DNA from: Bacteroidota bacterium
Lineage (GTDB): Bacteria > Bacteroidota > Bacteroidia > Chitinophagales > Chitinophagaceae
Assembly (NCBI GenBank): GCA_023390215.1
Contig: JAEWDG010000311.1
Span: 1 to 9,886 of the forward strand
DNA: 9,886 nucleotides
Direction: 5' to 3'
A program made the position numbers and the translations under genes. Shown here in pieces: positions 1 to 4,741 of the stretch. Within the stretch, counting starts at the first letter, position 1. Each line of letters opens with the position of its first letter. The notes under the pieces are model-generated. The model did no database searches. It was not told where the DNA came from and worked only from the letters and a program-made list of their open reading frames with translations.

Positions 1-243
1 GATAAACTGGTAGTTGCCCGTGCGCGTAAAATTCAGCGTTTCCTTAGTCAGCCATTCTTCGTGGCAGAGCAGTTCACCGGTTTAAAAGGTGTACTTGTTC
101 CGATTGAAGAAACCATTCGCGGGTTCAATGCTATTTTGGATGGAGAAGTAGATGAATATCCAGAAGCGGCTTTCAACCTCGTAGGTACTTTGGATGATGC
201 AATTGAAAAAGGTAAAAAACTGATGGCTGCGGCGCAAGCTTAG
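1..243 (+). CDS. atpD: F1F0 ATP synthase subunit beta, C-terminal end (partial at window start)
   Basis: This is the last 80 codons of the catalytic beta subunit of the F1 ATP synthase, a cytoplasmic-face membrane-bound enzyme. The reading frame is open from base 1 and ends at TAG (241-243). The visible part carries the highly conserved beta C-terminal helical-domain signature [21 protein letters not shown] (residues 7-27 of the fragment), followed by the usual [10 protein letters not shown] and the acidic stretch DGEVDEYPE that contains the region equivalent to the DELSEED lever. The nucleotide-binding domain lies upstream, outside the window. In Bacteroidota atpD is normally followed directly by atpC; here a cassette of about 565 bp separates them. 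The protein itself looks intact at its C-terminus, so the insertion has not truncated it. Identity is essentially certain; only the 5' part is missing. Confidence 0.97.
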   Translation, partial: DKLVVARARKIQRFLSQPFFVAEQFTGLKGVLVPIEETIRGFNAILDGEVDEYPEAAFNLVGTLDDAIEKGKKLMAAAQA

Positions 244-299
244 TAGTATATAGATTTTTAGTACTTAGTATTGAGACGAGATGCTGATAGTACTGAGAC
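244..299 (-). repeat. Left-end degenerate inverted copies of the 22-bp repeat
   Basis: Three related stretches start at 244, 266 and 288, again 22 bp apart: TAGTATATAG, TAGTATTGAGAC and TAGTACTGAGAC. The last differs by one base from TAGTACTTAGAC, the reverse complement of GTCTAAGTACTA in the right-end copies. TTTAGTACTTAG (257-268) matches the reverse complement of 746-757 exactly. A further 9-bp inverted pair, TAGTAGTAT (241-249) with ATACTACTA (316-324), lies around the block. These copies are more decayed than the right-hand ones, and none is translated. Confidence 0.6.
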
Positions 300-349
300 A
301 AAGAGTTATAGATTAATACTACTACAGAGGCAAGAAAAATTGACTTTTT

Positions 350-369
350 AAGTCTAAGTACTATATACT
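350..369 (+). repeat. Direct repeat copy immediately upstream of the four-helix-bundle gene
   Basis: AAGTCTAAGTACTATATACT occurs here and again, base for base, at 764-783. The two perfect 20-bp copies therefore bracket the small gene at 377-787. This copy ends 7 bp before the gene's first ATG, so it forms most of the gene's immediate leader. The core AGTACT is a palindrome. Confidence 0.85.
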
Positions 370-376
370 TACACCC

Positions 377-787
377 ATGGGAATGCACAATTTCAGAGAA
401 CTAAAGATTTGGCAACGTTCGATGGAATTGGGAGAAAAGGTTTATAAAATTGCTTCAGCATTTCCGGGGGAGGAAAAATACGGATTGGTACAACAGATAA
501 AAAAATGTGTTGTTTCCATACCGAGCAATATTTCAGAAGGAGCTGGCAGATCATCGAATAAACAGTTTCGTTATTTTTTGGAAATTTCAATGGGTTCCAG
601 CAATGAAATGATGACCCAAATGGATCTATCGAGGCGCTTGGGATTTGTAGAAACTAAGGTGTCTGAAAGAATTATGGACGAGATCTTACAGGTTTATAAA
701 ATGATTTTGGCCTTTTATAATTCTTTAAAGACGATTAAATTAAATCTAAGTACTAAATACTTCAAGTCTAAGTACTATATACTATAA
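377..787 (+). CDS. Four-helix-bundle protein, 23S rRNA-intervening sequence (IVS) family
   Basis: This 136-residue soluble protein is recognisable from MHNFRELKIWQRSMELGEKVY near the N-terminus, the family signature SIPSNISEGAGR (residues 48-58) after a QIKKCVV helix, and SSNEMMTQMDLSRRLGF (74-90). These correspond to the four amphipathic helices of the IVS/S23p fold, which is also shared by the Avd accessory protein of diversity-generating retroelements. The molecular function of stand-alone members is not established. Two starts are possible: ATG at 377, or ATG at 383, which gives the more typical MHNF beginning. Homologues usually end near residue 118 (NSLK). Here the frame continues into the flanking repeats, so residues of about 123-136 and the stop codon are repeat-encoded. 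No reverse transcriptase or variable repeat is nearby, so an Avd role is unlikely. It sits in the ATP synthase operon with no obvious functional link. Confidence 0.9.
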   Translation: MGMHNFRELKIWQRSMELGEKVYKIASAFPGEEKYGLVQQIKKCVVSIPSNISEGAGRSSNKQFRYFLEISMGSSNEMMTQMDLSRRLGFVETKVSERIMDEILQVYKMILAFYNSLKTIKLNLSTKYFKSKYYIL

Positions 788-807
788 GTCTAAGTACTAA
801 TATTTTT
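742..807 (+). repeat. Three tandem copies of a 22-bp repeat at the right end of the cassette
   Basis: Copies begin at 742, 764 and 786, an exact 22-bp period. All three share TCTAAGTACTA. The middle copy is identical over 20 bp to the left copy at 350-369, the first differs from it at two positions, and the third diverges after its first 14 bases. The first two copies are translated as the tail of the preceding gene, whose TAA stop (785-787) straddles the junction of copies two and three. The third ends one base before the atpC ATG and supplies its leader. Confidence 0.85.
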
Positions 808-808
808 T

Positions 809-1060
809 ATGACACTCGAAATACTTACACCGGAACAGGCTGTTTTCAGCGGAGAAGTTTATGGCGTTCAATTGCCAGGAATCAGTGGTTTATTTGAAGT
901 GCTCGACAAACATGCTCCATTGGTAAGTGCGTTGAAAGCAGGAAATTTGAAAATCCTGAAAGATAAAAGCAATTCAGTGTCTTATAATATCCAGGGAGGA
1001 TTCGTTGAAGTATTGAACAACAAAACTACTGTGCTGGTAGAGGGCGCTAACCAGAAATAA
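809..1060 (+). CDS. atpC: F1F0 ATP synthase subunit epsilon (short form)
   Basis: This 83-residue protein is the central-stalk epsilon subunit that links the F1 gamma subunit to the c-ring. The sequence shows the N-terminal beta-sandwich domain: LEILTPEQAVFSGEVYGVQLPG at the start (residues 3-24), GLFEVLDKHAPLVSAL (27-42) and the closing GGFVEVLNNKTTVLVEGA (63-80). The two C-terminal inhibitory helices found in the roughly 135-residue E. coli type are absent, a form common in Bacteroidota, so this is probably natural and not a truncation. It should follow atpD directly but is separated from it by the four-helix-bundle cassette. Its start codon lies one base after the third 22-bp repeat and shows no Shine-Dalgarno motif. 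It probably still depends on the atpD transcript, with a hairpin terminator 22 bp after its stop. Confidence 0.95.
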   Translation: MTLEILTPEQAVFSGEVYGVQLPGISGLFEVLDKHAPLVSALKAGNLKILKDKSNSVSYNIQGGFVEVLNNKTTVLVEGANQK

Positions 1061-1081
1061 TTGTCAATTTATTTTATACAG

Positions 1082-1110
1082 ATCCCTGGTAATGCTACCG
1101 GGGATTTTTA
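1082..1110 (+). terminator. Rho-independent terminator of the atpD-atpC transcript
   Basis: ATCCCTGGTA (1082-1091) pairs with TACCGGGGAT (1096-1105) across a 4-base loop, giving a 10-bp stem with one T-G wobble, followed by TTTTTATTAT. The right arm and loop edge overlap the stop codon of the converging acyltransferase gene. On the reverse strand the stem is not followed by a T-run, so it is probably efficient only for atpC. Confidence 0.85.
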
Positions 1111-2066
1111 TTATGCTTCAATCTCAGGAAACTCCATGCAGAAAACGGTAGAAGGAAGATCATTGCTAAACCTATCCAGGCATTGGATGTGATCAACCAG
1201 ACCAATAGGAAAATTAAGAAGAGATATAAGGGATAGAGGATAAATAGCAATCCGACCATAACTGAATCATAGTGTTCAAAAGGTGCTGCTTTTTTTAAAG
1301 AAATTGAACGAACCGGAAGATACAGGGGAGCATTCAAAAAATAACCGATGAGGGCAAAGGGGCTAAGCATATTTTTTTTCCATCCGGGAATATTTTTTTC
1401 AAAAGATGCATGTATTTGCCTGGCAGCATGTGATCCGGTGATCACCAGATCTTTCAATTGTGATTCAAGATCACTATTGAATTTTATTACCGCCTGACCA
1501 AAACTTTGTGATCCGGAAATAACAGATGCATCAAGCGGATTTCCAAAATTCAAAATAACCGATTTACCAAAGGATCTGAATGAATCATAGTTGATACCTA
1601 CGGGTAAAACTTTCAGATCTATATTTTCCTCCCAACTGCTTAAAGCCAGTCTCGCAGTTCCTTTTTTTAGAGGACGTAATTTCCATTCATTGATGCATCT
1701 TCCTTCACTGAATATGAGCACAATTCCTTTTTCGCGAAACACATTTTTGCAAAGTTCAAAAGTCTCGTAATTGGCTTCAAGGTTTTCAACTCCTTCGGTT
1801 CTGCGGTAAACGGGAAAAATATTCAGCTGACTTAAAAGTTTTGCCGACCATTTATGTGAAAATGCATCGCCCCGGGGCAGTGAATAAACAGGTTGATCAA
1901 ATATTGTAGTAATGATTACTGCATCCAGGAAAGAGTTGGGATGATTCATTGCAAGCAATAATGGTCCTTTTGATTTCAGGTAACATGGAGCATTGATGTG
2001 CAGACGCGTACAATAAATTTTGATTGCTATCCTGGCCGGCAGTTTCAGCAATCGAAACAGAACCAT
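1095..2066 (-). CDS. PlsC-like phospholipid/glycerolipid acyltransferase, membrane anchored
   Basis: This 323-residue protein belongs to the glycerolipid acyltransferase superfamily that moves fatty acyl groups onto glycerol-phosphate or lysophospholipids at the inner membrane. Visible motifs are block I NHPNSFLD (residues 41-48, with H42 and D48), block II IFPVYRR (83-89), block III FSEGR (119-123) and block IV VLPVGI (153-158). The histidine-aspartate spacing is H-x5-D instead of the usual H-x4-D, as in the fungal Gpt2/Sct1-like branch. Beyond the catalytic domain, residues of about 235-253 and 268-315 are strongly hydrophobic and likely form membrane helices, including a closely spaced C-terminal pair. 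It lies one base downstream of yqgE, so the two are probably co-transcribed. The substrate cannot be told from sequence: LPA acyltransferase, GPAT, or an aminolipid acyltransferase are all possible. Confidence 0.85.
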   Translation of the reverse strand: MVLFRLLKLPARIAIKIYCTRLHINAPCYLKSKGPLLLAMNHPNSFLDAVIITTIFDQPVYSLPRGDAFSHKWSAKLLSQLNIFPVYRRTEGVENLEANYETFELCKNVFREKGIVLIFSEGRCINEWKLRPLKKGTARLALSSWEENIDLKVLPVGINYDSFRSFGKSVILNFGNPLDASVISGSQSFGQAVIKFNSDLESQLKDLVITGSHAARQIHASFEKNIPGWKKNMLSPFALIGYFLNAPLYLPVRSISLKKAAPFEHYDSVMVGLLFILYPLYLFLIFLLVWLITSNAWIGLAMIFLLPFSAWSFLRLKHNKNPR

Positions 2067-2067
2067 A

Positions 2068-2619
2068 TCAGTTTAGTTGTGGGTCGATGGGGTAGTTGAT
2101 CATTTGCGTATATTTTCCTCCCAGGTGTAACAAACTTTCCTTCCATACTTCTTCGGGATCGGTTTCAAATATCAGCCTGAGGGTTGCTGGCGCAGTAAGC
2201 CAGCTATTTTCTTTGAGTTCAGCATCGAGCTGATCTTTTTCCCAGCCGGAATAGCCCAGGAAAAACTTTATTTTTGAGTGGTCCAGTTCTCCGTTCAGCA
2301 ATAACTGTTTTACTACCTCAAAATCTCCGCCCCAGAAAACCTCACCGGATACCGGATAACTTTCAGGTATCAGGTGGGGATATTGATGTATGAAATGTAC
2401 TGTATCGGGTTGGACGGGGCCGCCGTAATACACTGCAACGGAAGTGCCTTCAAGGCCATTGATCAGTTCATCCAGGGTTTGTTCAAAAACCTTATTTAGC
2501 ACAAAACCGAAACTGCCTTCCTCACTATGCCGGCAGATGTACACTACCGTTCTCATAAAATTAGGATCCTTGAGAAACGGGTCGGCAATGAGTAAGGTGT
2601 GCTGATCGGGTGATATCAT
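2068..2619 (-). CDS. yqgE: YqgE/AlgH family protein (DUF179)
   Basis: The protein has 183 residues from the chosen start. Family hallmarks are the opening LLIADPFLKDPNFMRTVVYIC, then HSEEGSFGFVLNK, YYGGPVQPDTVHFIH, FWGGDFE, and the late KIKFFLGYSGWEKDQLDAEL. These match the conserved core of the UPF0301/YqgE family along its normal length of about 185-190 residues. No enzymatic activity is established; AlgH was named from alginate regulation in Pseudomonas, and that role should not be assumed here. The frame is open further upstream to a TTG at 2664, but the extra 15 residues do not resemble the family, whereas the ATG at 2619 gives the expected MISP...LLIADPFL beginning and follows an A/T-rich leader. 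It is the first gene of a two-gene unit with the acyltransferase and diverges from the histidine kinase. Confidence 0.92.
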   Translation of the reverse strand: MISPDQHTLLIADPFLKDPNFMRTVVYICRHSEEGSFGFVLNKVFEQTLDELINGLEGTSVAVYYGGPVQPDTVHFIHQYPHLIPESYPVSGEVFWGGDFEVVKQLLLNGELDHSKIKFFLGYSGWEKDQLDAELKENSWLTAPATLRLIFETDPEEVWKESLLHLGGKYTQMINYPIDPQLN

Positions 2620-2694
2620 GTTTCTAAAATAAGGAAATAACCCGTCTTCAAAAAATTGTTGCAAAGGTTGGTTCTAAAGCAGCGTTAAACTAGA

Positions 2695-2723
2695 TTTGAT
2701 GCGGGACCATATTCCTATTTTTG
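2695..2723 (+). promoter_or_regulatory. Bacteroidota-type promoter (-33 TTTG / -7 TAnnTTTG) for the histidine kinase
   Basis: TTTG at 2695-2698 is followed after 17 bp by TATTTTTG (2716-2723), a perfect fit to the TAnnTTTG element of the primary sigma factor in Bacteroides and Flavobacterium, at the short end of the known spacing. Transcription would begin near 2730, leaving a leader of about 20 nt before the ATG at 2749. No equally good match was found on the opposite strand for yqgE. Confidence 0.7.
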
Positions 2724-2748
2724 CCCATCGCTTTCACGAATCGCCTGT

Positions 2749-4062
2749 ATGAAGAAAATTTTCCCCATCATCACCATACTTATATTTTTGAGTTTGTTGG
2801 GGCTGATATTTTTTCAGTTTCTCTGGCTGAAAAGTGCGAAGGAAATTAAGGAACAGCAGCTTATTGATAACATCAACCGCGCTACACATGATGCTGCAGA
2901 CCGCATGATGCAGGATTCCCGGTTTCCCAATGTGCGTAATCCCAACCTGCTTTTTCCTGATCGTTTACAAAGGGAGTTTTTCAAACCATCGGTAATACAG
3001 CGATTTTCCAAAGAAGAGATCTCAAAGATCATCCGCGAATCACTTGACAGAAATAATCTGCTTAATGTTCCTTTTGAATATGCCATCACACAGAATTCTA
3101 TCACGGCAGATGAAATTCAGTCTGAGAATTTTTACAAGTATTATATCGATACAGTTCACAACACCCATCATATCATTCAGCTTGTTGCCCCGGAGGGAAG
3201 CAATCTCGAAAATCTTTCACTGGAAGAATACCTCATCATTATTGTTCCCCATCAAAAAAACATCATTCTCCGCGAGATCACCTGGTTTATCCTTGGCGCC
3301 GTATTATTCACCTTAATAATAACAACCGCATTCTTCGTTACCATCAGAACATTGATCCGTCAGAAAAAACTTAGTGAGATCAAATCGGATTTCATAAACA
3401 ATATGACCCATGAGTTCAAGACTCCGCTGGCAACGATCTCCCTGGCGGTAGATGCACTGAAGAATGAAAAAGTGAGTACAGATAAGGAAAAGGGGAATTA
3501 TTTTATTTCGGTGATCAAGGAAGAGAACAAAAGAATGAACAAGCAGGTTGAAACCATCCTGCAGGCAGCTTTGCTCGATAAACAGGAGATACAGCTTAAC
3601 CTGAAATTGTTCGATGCCCACAAAATGATCCAAACCGCAGTCCAGAATATTGAATTGCCCATCGCAGAAAAAGGAGGAAAACTGGAAATACAACTCGGCG
3701 CTGAAAAACATATGATCCTGGCCGATGAGGTCCATTTTACGAATGTGATCAATAATCTCCTGGATAACGCTGTAAAATATTCCAAAGAAAATCTGCTTAT
3801 CCGTTTAACTACGTCAAACCACGGGAACCACCTGAAGATTCGCATAGAAGACAACGGGATCGGAATGAATAAAGAAACGCTATCCCGGATTTTCGAGAAA
3901 TTCTATCGTGCACATACCGGAAACATCCATAATGTAAAGGGATTTGGTTTGGGATTAAGCTATGTAAAAACCATGGTTGACGCTCATAAAGGCCATATAA
4001 AAGCTGAAAGTTCGCCCGGAAAAGGCACTGTATTTATGCTCAGCTTCCCACTGAAGTCCTAA
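2749..4062 (+). CDS. Two-transmembrane sensor histidine kinase (orphan in this context)
   Basis: This 437-residue inner-membrane kinase autophosphorylates on histidine and passes the phosphate to a response regulator. A first membrane helix spans residues of about 5-27 and a second about 176-200, enclosing a periplasmic sensor region of roughly 150 residues in which I recognise no named domain. The cytoplasmic part follows directly, without a HAMP domain that I can identify: the dimerisation/H-box FINNMTHEFKTPLATI has the phospho-acceptor H221; the ATPase domain has N-box NVINNLLDNAVKYS (332-345), G1 DNGIGM (368-373), F-box FEKFYR (382-387) and G2 GFGLGLSYV (398-406). Length and layout resemble RprX-type kinases of Bacteroidota. 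No response regulator is adjacent: yqgE lies upstream and mraZ downstream. The partner and the signal are therefore unknown; position before the dcw cluster suggests, but does not prove, an envelope stress role. Confidence 0.93.
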   Translation: MKKIFPIITILIFLSLLGLIFFQFLWLKSAKEIKEQQLIDNINRATHDAADRMMQDSRFPNVRNPNLLFPDRLQREFFKPSVIQRFSKEEISKIIRESLDRNNLLNVPFEYAITQNSITADEIQSENFYKYYIDTVHNTHHIIQLVAPEGSNLENLSLEEYLIIIVPHQKNIILREITWFILGAVLFTLIITTAFFVTIRTLIRQKKLSEIKSDFINNMTHEFKTPLATISLAVDALKNEKVSTDKEKGNYFISVIKEENKRMNKQVETILQAALLDKQEIQLNLKLFDAHKMIQTAVQNIELPIAEKGGKLEIQLGAEKHMILADEVHFTNVINNLLDNAVKYSKENLLIRLTTSNHGNHLKIRIEDNGIGMNKETLSRIFEKFYRAHTGNIHNVKGFGLGLSYVKTMVDAHKGHIKAESSPGKGTVFMLSFPLKS

Positions 4063-4071
4063 ATTTGGGGC

Positions 4072-4174
4072 TTATTCACAGATATTCACCGTTATCAACA
4101 GGTTTTTCAACATCAGGTTTAAGGGAAATTCGTCTCAAACCCTCATCTGCAGAAGGTCAACTTCTTGTGGATAA
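4072..4174. other. Cluster of DnaA-box-like 9-mers between the kinase gene and mraZ
   Basis: TTATTCACA (4072-4080) fits the DnaA-box consensus TTATnCACA. ATATTCACC (4082-4090) and TTATCAACA (4092-4100) follow at exact 10-bp steps, and TTTTCAACA (4104-4112) at 12 bp; these are weaker matches. TGTGGATAA (4166-4174) is the exact reverse complement of the high-affinity box TTATCCACA, and a run of A/T-only or nearly A/T-only DNA (4171-4192) follows it. This could be a DnaA-responsive control region for the dcw cluster or part of a replication origin. dnaA is not in the window, so the role is open. Confidence 0.5.
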
Positions 4175-4190
4175 AAAACTTTTTTAATTT

Positions 4191-4230
4191 TAGTGGCGTA
4201 AAGTGGTAAAATGTGTTATTTTGTGGTAAT
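4191..4230 (+). promoter_or_regulatory. Probable MraZ operator: four GTGG-type repeats at 10-bp period, over a weak promoter
   Basis: Four consecutive 10-mers TAGTGGCGTA, AAGTGGTAAA, ATGTGTTATT and TTGTGGTAAT place GTGG (GTGT in the third) at the same offset, so the sites fall on one face of the helix. MraZ proteins are known to bind such short repeats upstream of their own gene (TGGGn with 5-nt spacers in E. coli; AAAGTG-type in Mycoplasma). The array lies 33-72 bp before the mraZ start. TTATTTTG (4216-4223) inside it matches the -7 promoter element at 7 of 8 positions, so bound MraZ would block the promoter, as in autoregulation. Confidence 0.75.
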
Positions 4231-4252
4231 TCACAGATTCACAACACATTTT
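4208..4252. repeat. Inverted repeat in the mraZ leader
   Basis: AAAATGTGTT (4208-4217) and AACACATTTT (4243-4252) are perfect reverse complements with 25 bases between them. A nested TGTG / CACA pair (4222-4225 and 4232-4235) surrounds GTAATT. The dyad overlaps the last two GTGG repeats and ends 10 bases before the ATG. It could be a second operator half-site arrangement or, if transcribed, a leader hairpin. Confidence 0.55.
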
Positions 4253-4262
4253 ATTTCACGTA

Positions 4263-4733
4263 ATGACCGGATTTATTGGAGAATATGAATCTACAATAGA
4301 TGCTAAAGGAAGATTCCTTTTGCCTACCGGCTTTCGTAAGCAATTACCTGAACAGGAAAAGCTTTCGTTCGTGATAAACCGCGGTTTTGAAAAGTGCCTA
4401 ACCCTCTATCCTAATGAAGTCTGGCAACCCATCTTTACCCGTATCAGCCAGCTAAATGAATTCAATCCCCAGGTCAGGGAATTTCGCAGGTATTTTTTGA
4501 ATGGTGCTACTGCCGTAGATCTCGATACTGCAGGGCGGTTACTTCTTCCCAAAAACCTGATGGAGCATGCCGGCCTGGAAAAAGACATCGTTCTGGTGTC
4601 TGCGATCAACAAACTGGAGATATGGGACAAGATCCGCTACCAGGAGTATATCAACAATTACACAGCAGCAGGTTTCAGTGATCTGGCCAACCAGGTTATG
4701 GGAGGTAATTCATCACTGGCCCTGTTCGGATAA
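4263..4733 (+). CDS. mraZ: Transcriptional regulator MraZ
   Basis: This 156-residue protein opens the dcw cluster. MraZ is a ring-forming DNA-binding regulator that in E. coli represses its own operon. It has two tandem AbrB-like (SpoVT/MraZ) half-domains, each with the conserved signature: DAKGRFLLP at residues 13-21 and DTAGRLLLP at 88-96. The arginines of these loops (R17, R92) are the expected DNA contacts. The length is slightly above the usual 140-150 residues, with a C-terminal tail ending SSLALFG. The four GTGG repeats immediately upstream are its likely operator. rsmH follows after 8 bases. Confidence 0.97.
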   Translation: MTGFIGEYESTIDAKGRFLLPTGFRKQLPEQEKLSFVINRGFEKCLTLYPNEVWQPIFTRISQLNEFNPQVREFRRYFLNGATAVDLDTAGRLLLPKNLMEHAGLEKDIVLVSAINKLEIWDKIRYQEYINNYTAAGFSDLANQVMGGNSSLALFG

Positions 4734-4741
4734 ACAGATCA

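Larger units (their letters stand above)
244..808. mobile_element. Putative repeat-bounded four-helix-bundle (IVS-type) cassette inserted between atpD and atpC
   Basis: The segment begins one base after the atpD stop and ends at the atpC start codon. It contains a single gene of the 23S rRNA-intervening-sequence protein family, flanked by related short repeats: degenerate reverse-oriented copies at 244-299, one direct copy at 350-369 and three tandem copies at 742-807. TAGTATATAG (244-253) and TTTAGTACTTAG (257-268) are exact reverse complements of 775-784 and 746-757, so the ends form terminal inverted repeats. The segment is visibly more AT-rich than its neighbours. Members of this protein family are known inside 23S rRNA genes of Leptospira and Coxiella and as scattered copies in Bacteroidota, which fits a mobile or once-mobile unit. 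No transposase is encoded, so mobility in trans, and the exact boundaries, are inference. Confidence 0.5.

Noticed and set aside
173..388. Reverse-strand 71-codon open frame across the left end of the cassette
   Set aside because: It overlaps the atpD end and the repeat block, has low-complexity composition and resembles no known protein.
377..787. Avd accessory protein of a diversity-generating retroelement
   Set aside because: The fold family is the same, but there is no reverse transcriptase, template repeat or variable repeat anywhere in the window.
742..807. Tandem repeats as a CRISPR array
   Set aside because: Units are contiguous at 22 bp with no unique spacers, one copy is isolated 400 bp away, and no cas gene is present.
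244..808. Classical insertion sequence
   Set aside because: The only gene is a four-helix-bundle protein with no transposase motif, and no clean target-site duplication could be defined.
2620..2664. Extended yqgE start at the TTG at 2664
   Set aside because: The 15 added residues do not resemble the family, the codon is TTG, and the ATG at 2619 gives the typical N-terminus.
3313..3854. Reverse-strand open frames of 118-140 codons under the histidine kinase gene
   Set aside because: They lie opposite the kinase catalytic domain, have no recognisable domain, and the sense frame has every expected motif.
4060..4067. TAAATTTG as the main dcw promoter
   Set aside because: It fits the -7 element but overlaps the kinase stop codon and has no TTTG at the -33 distance; it remains only a weak alternative.
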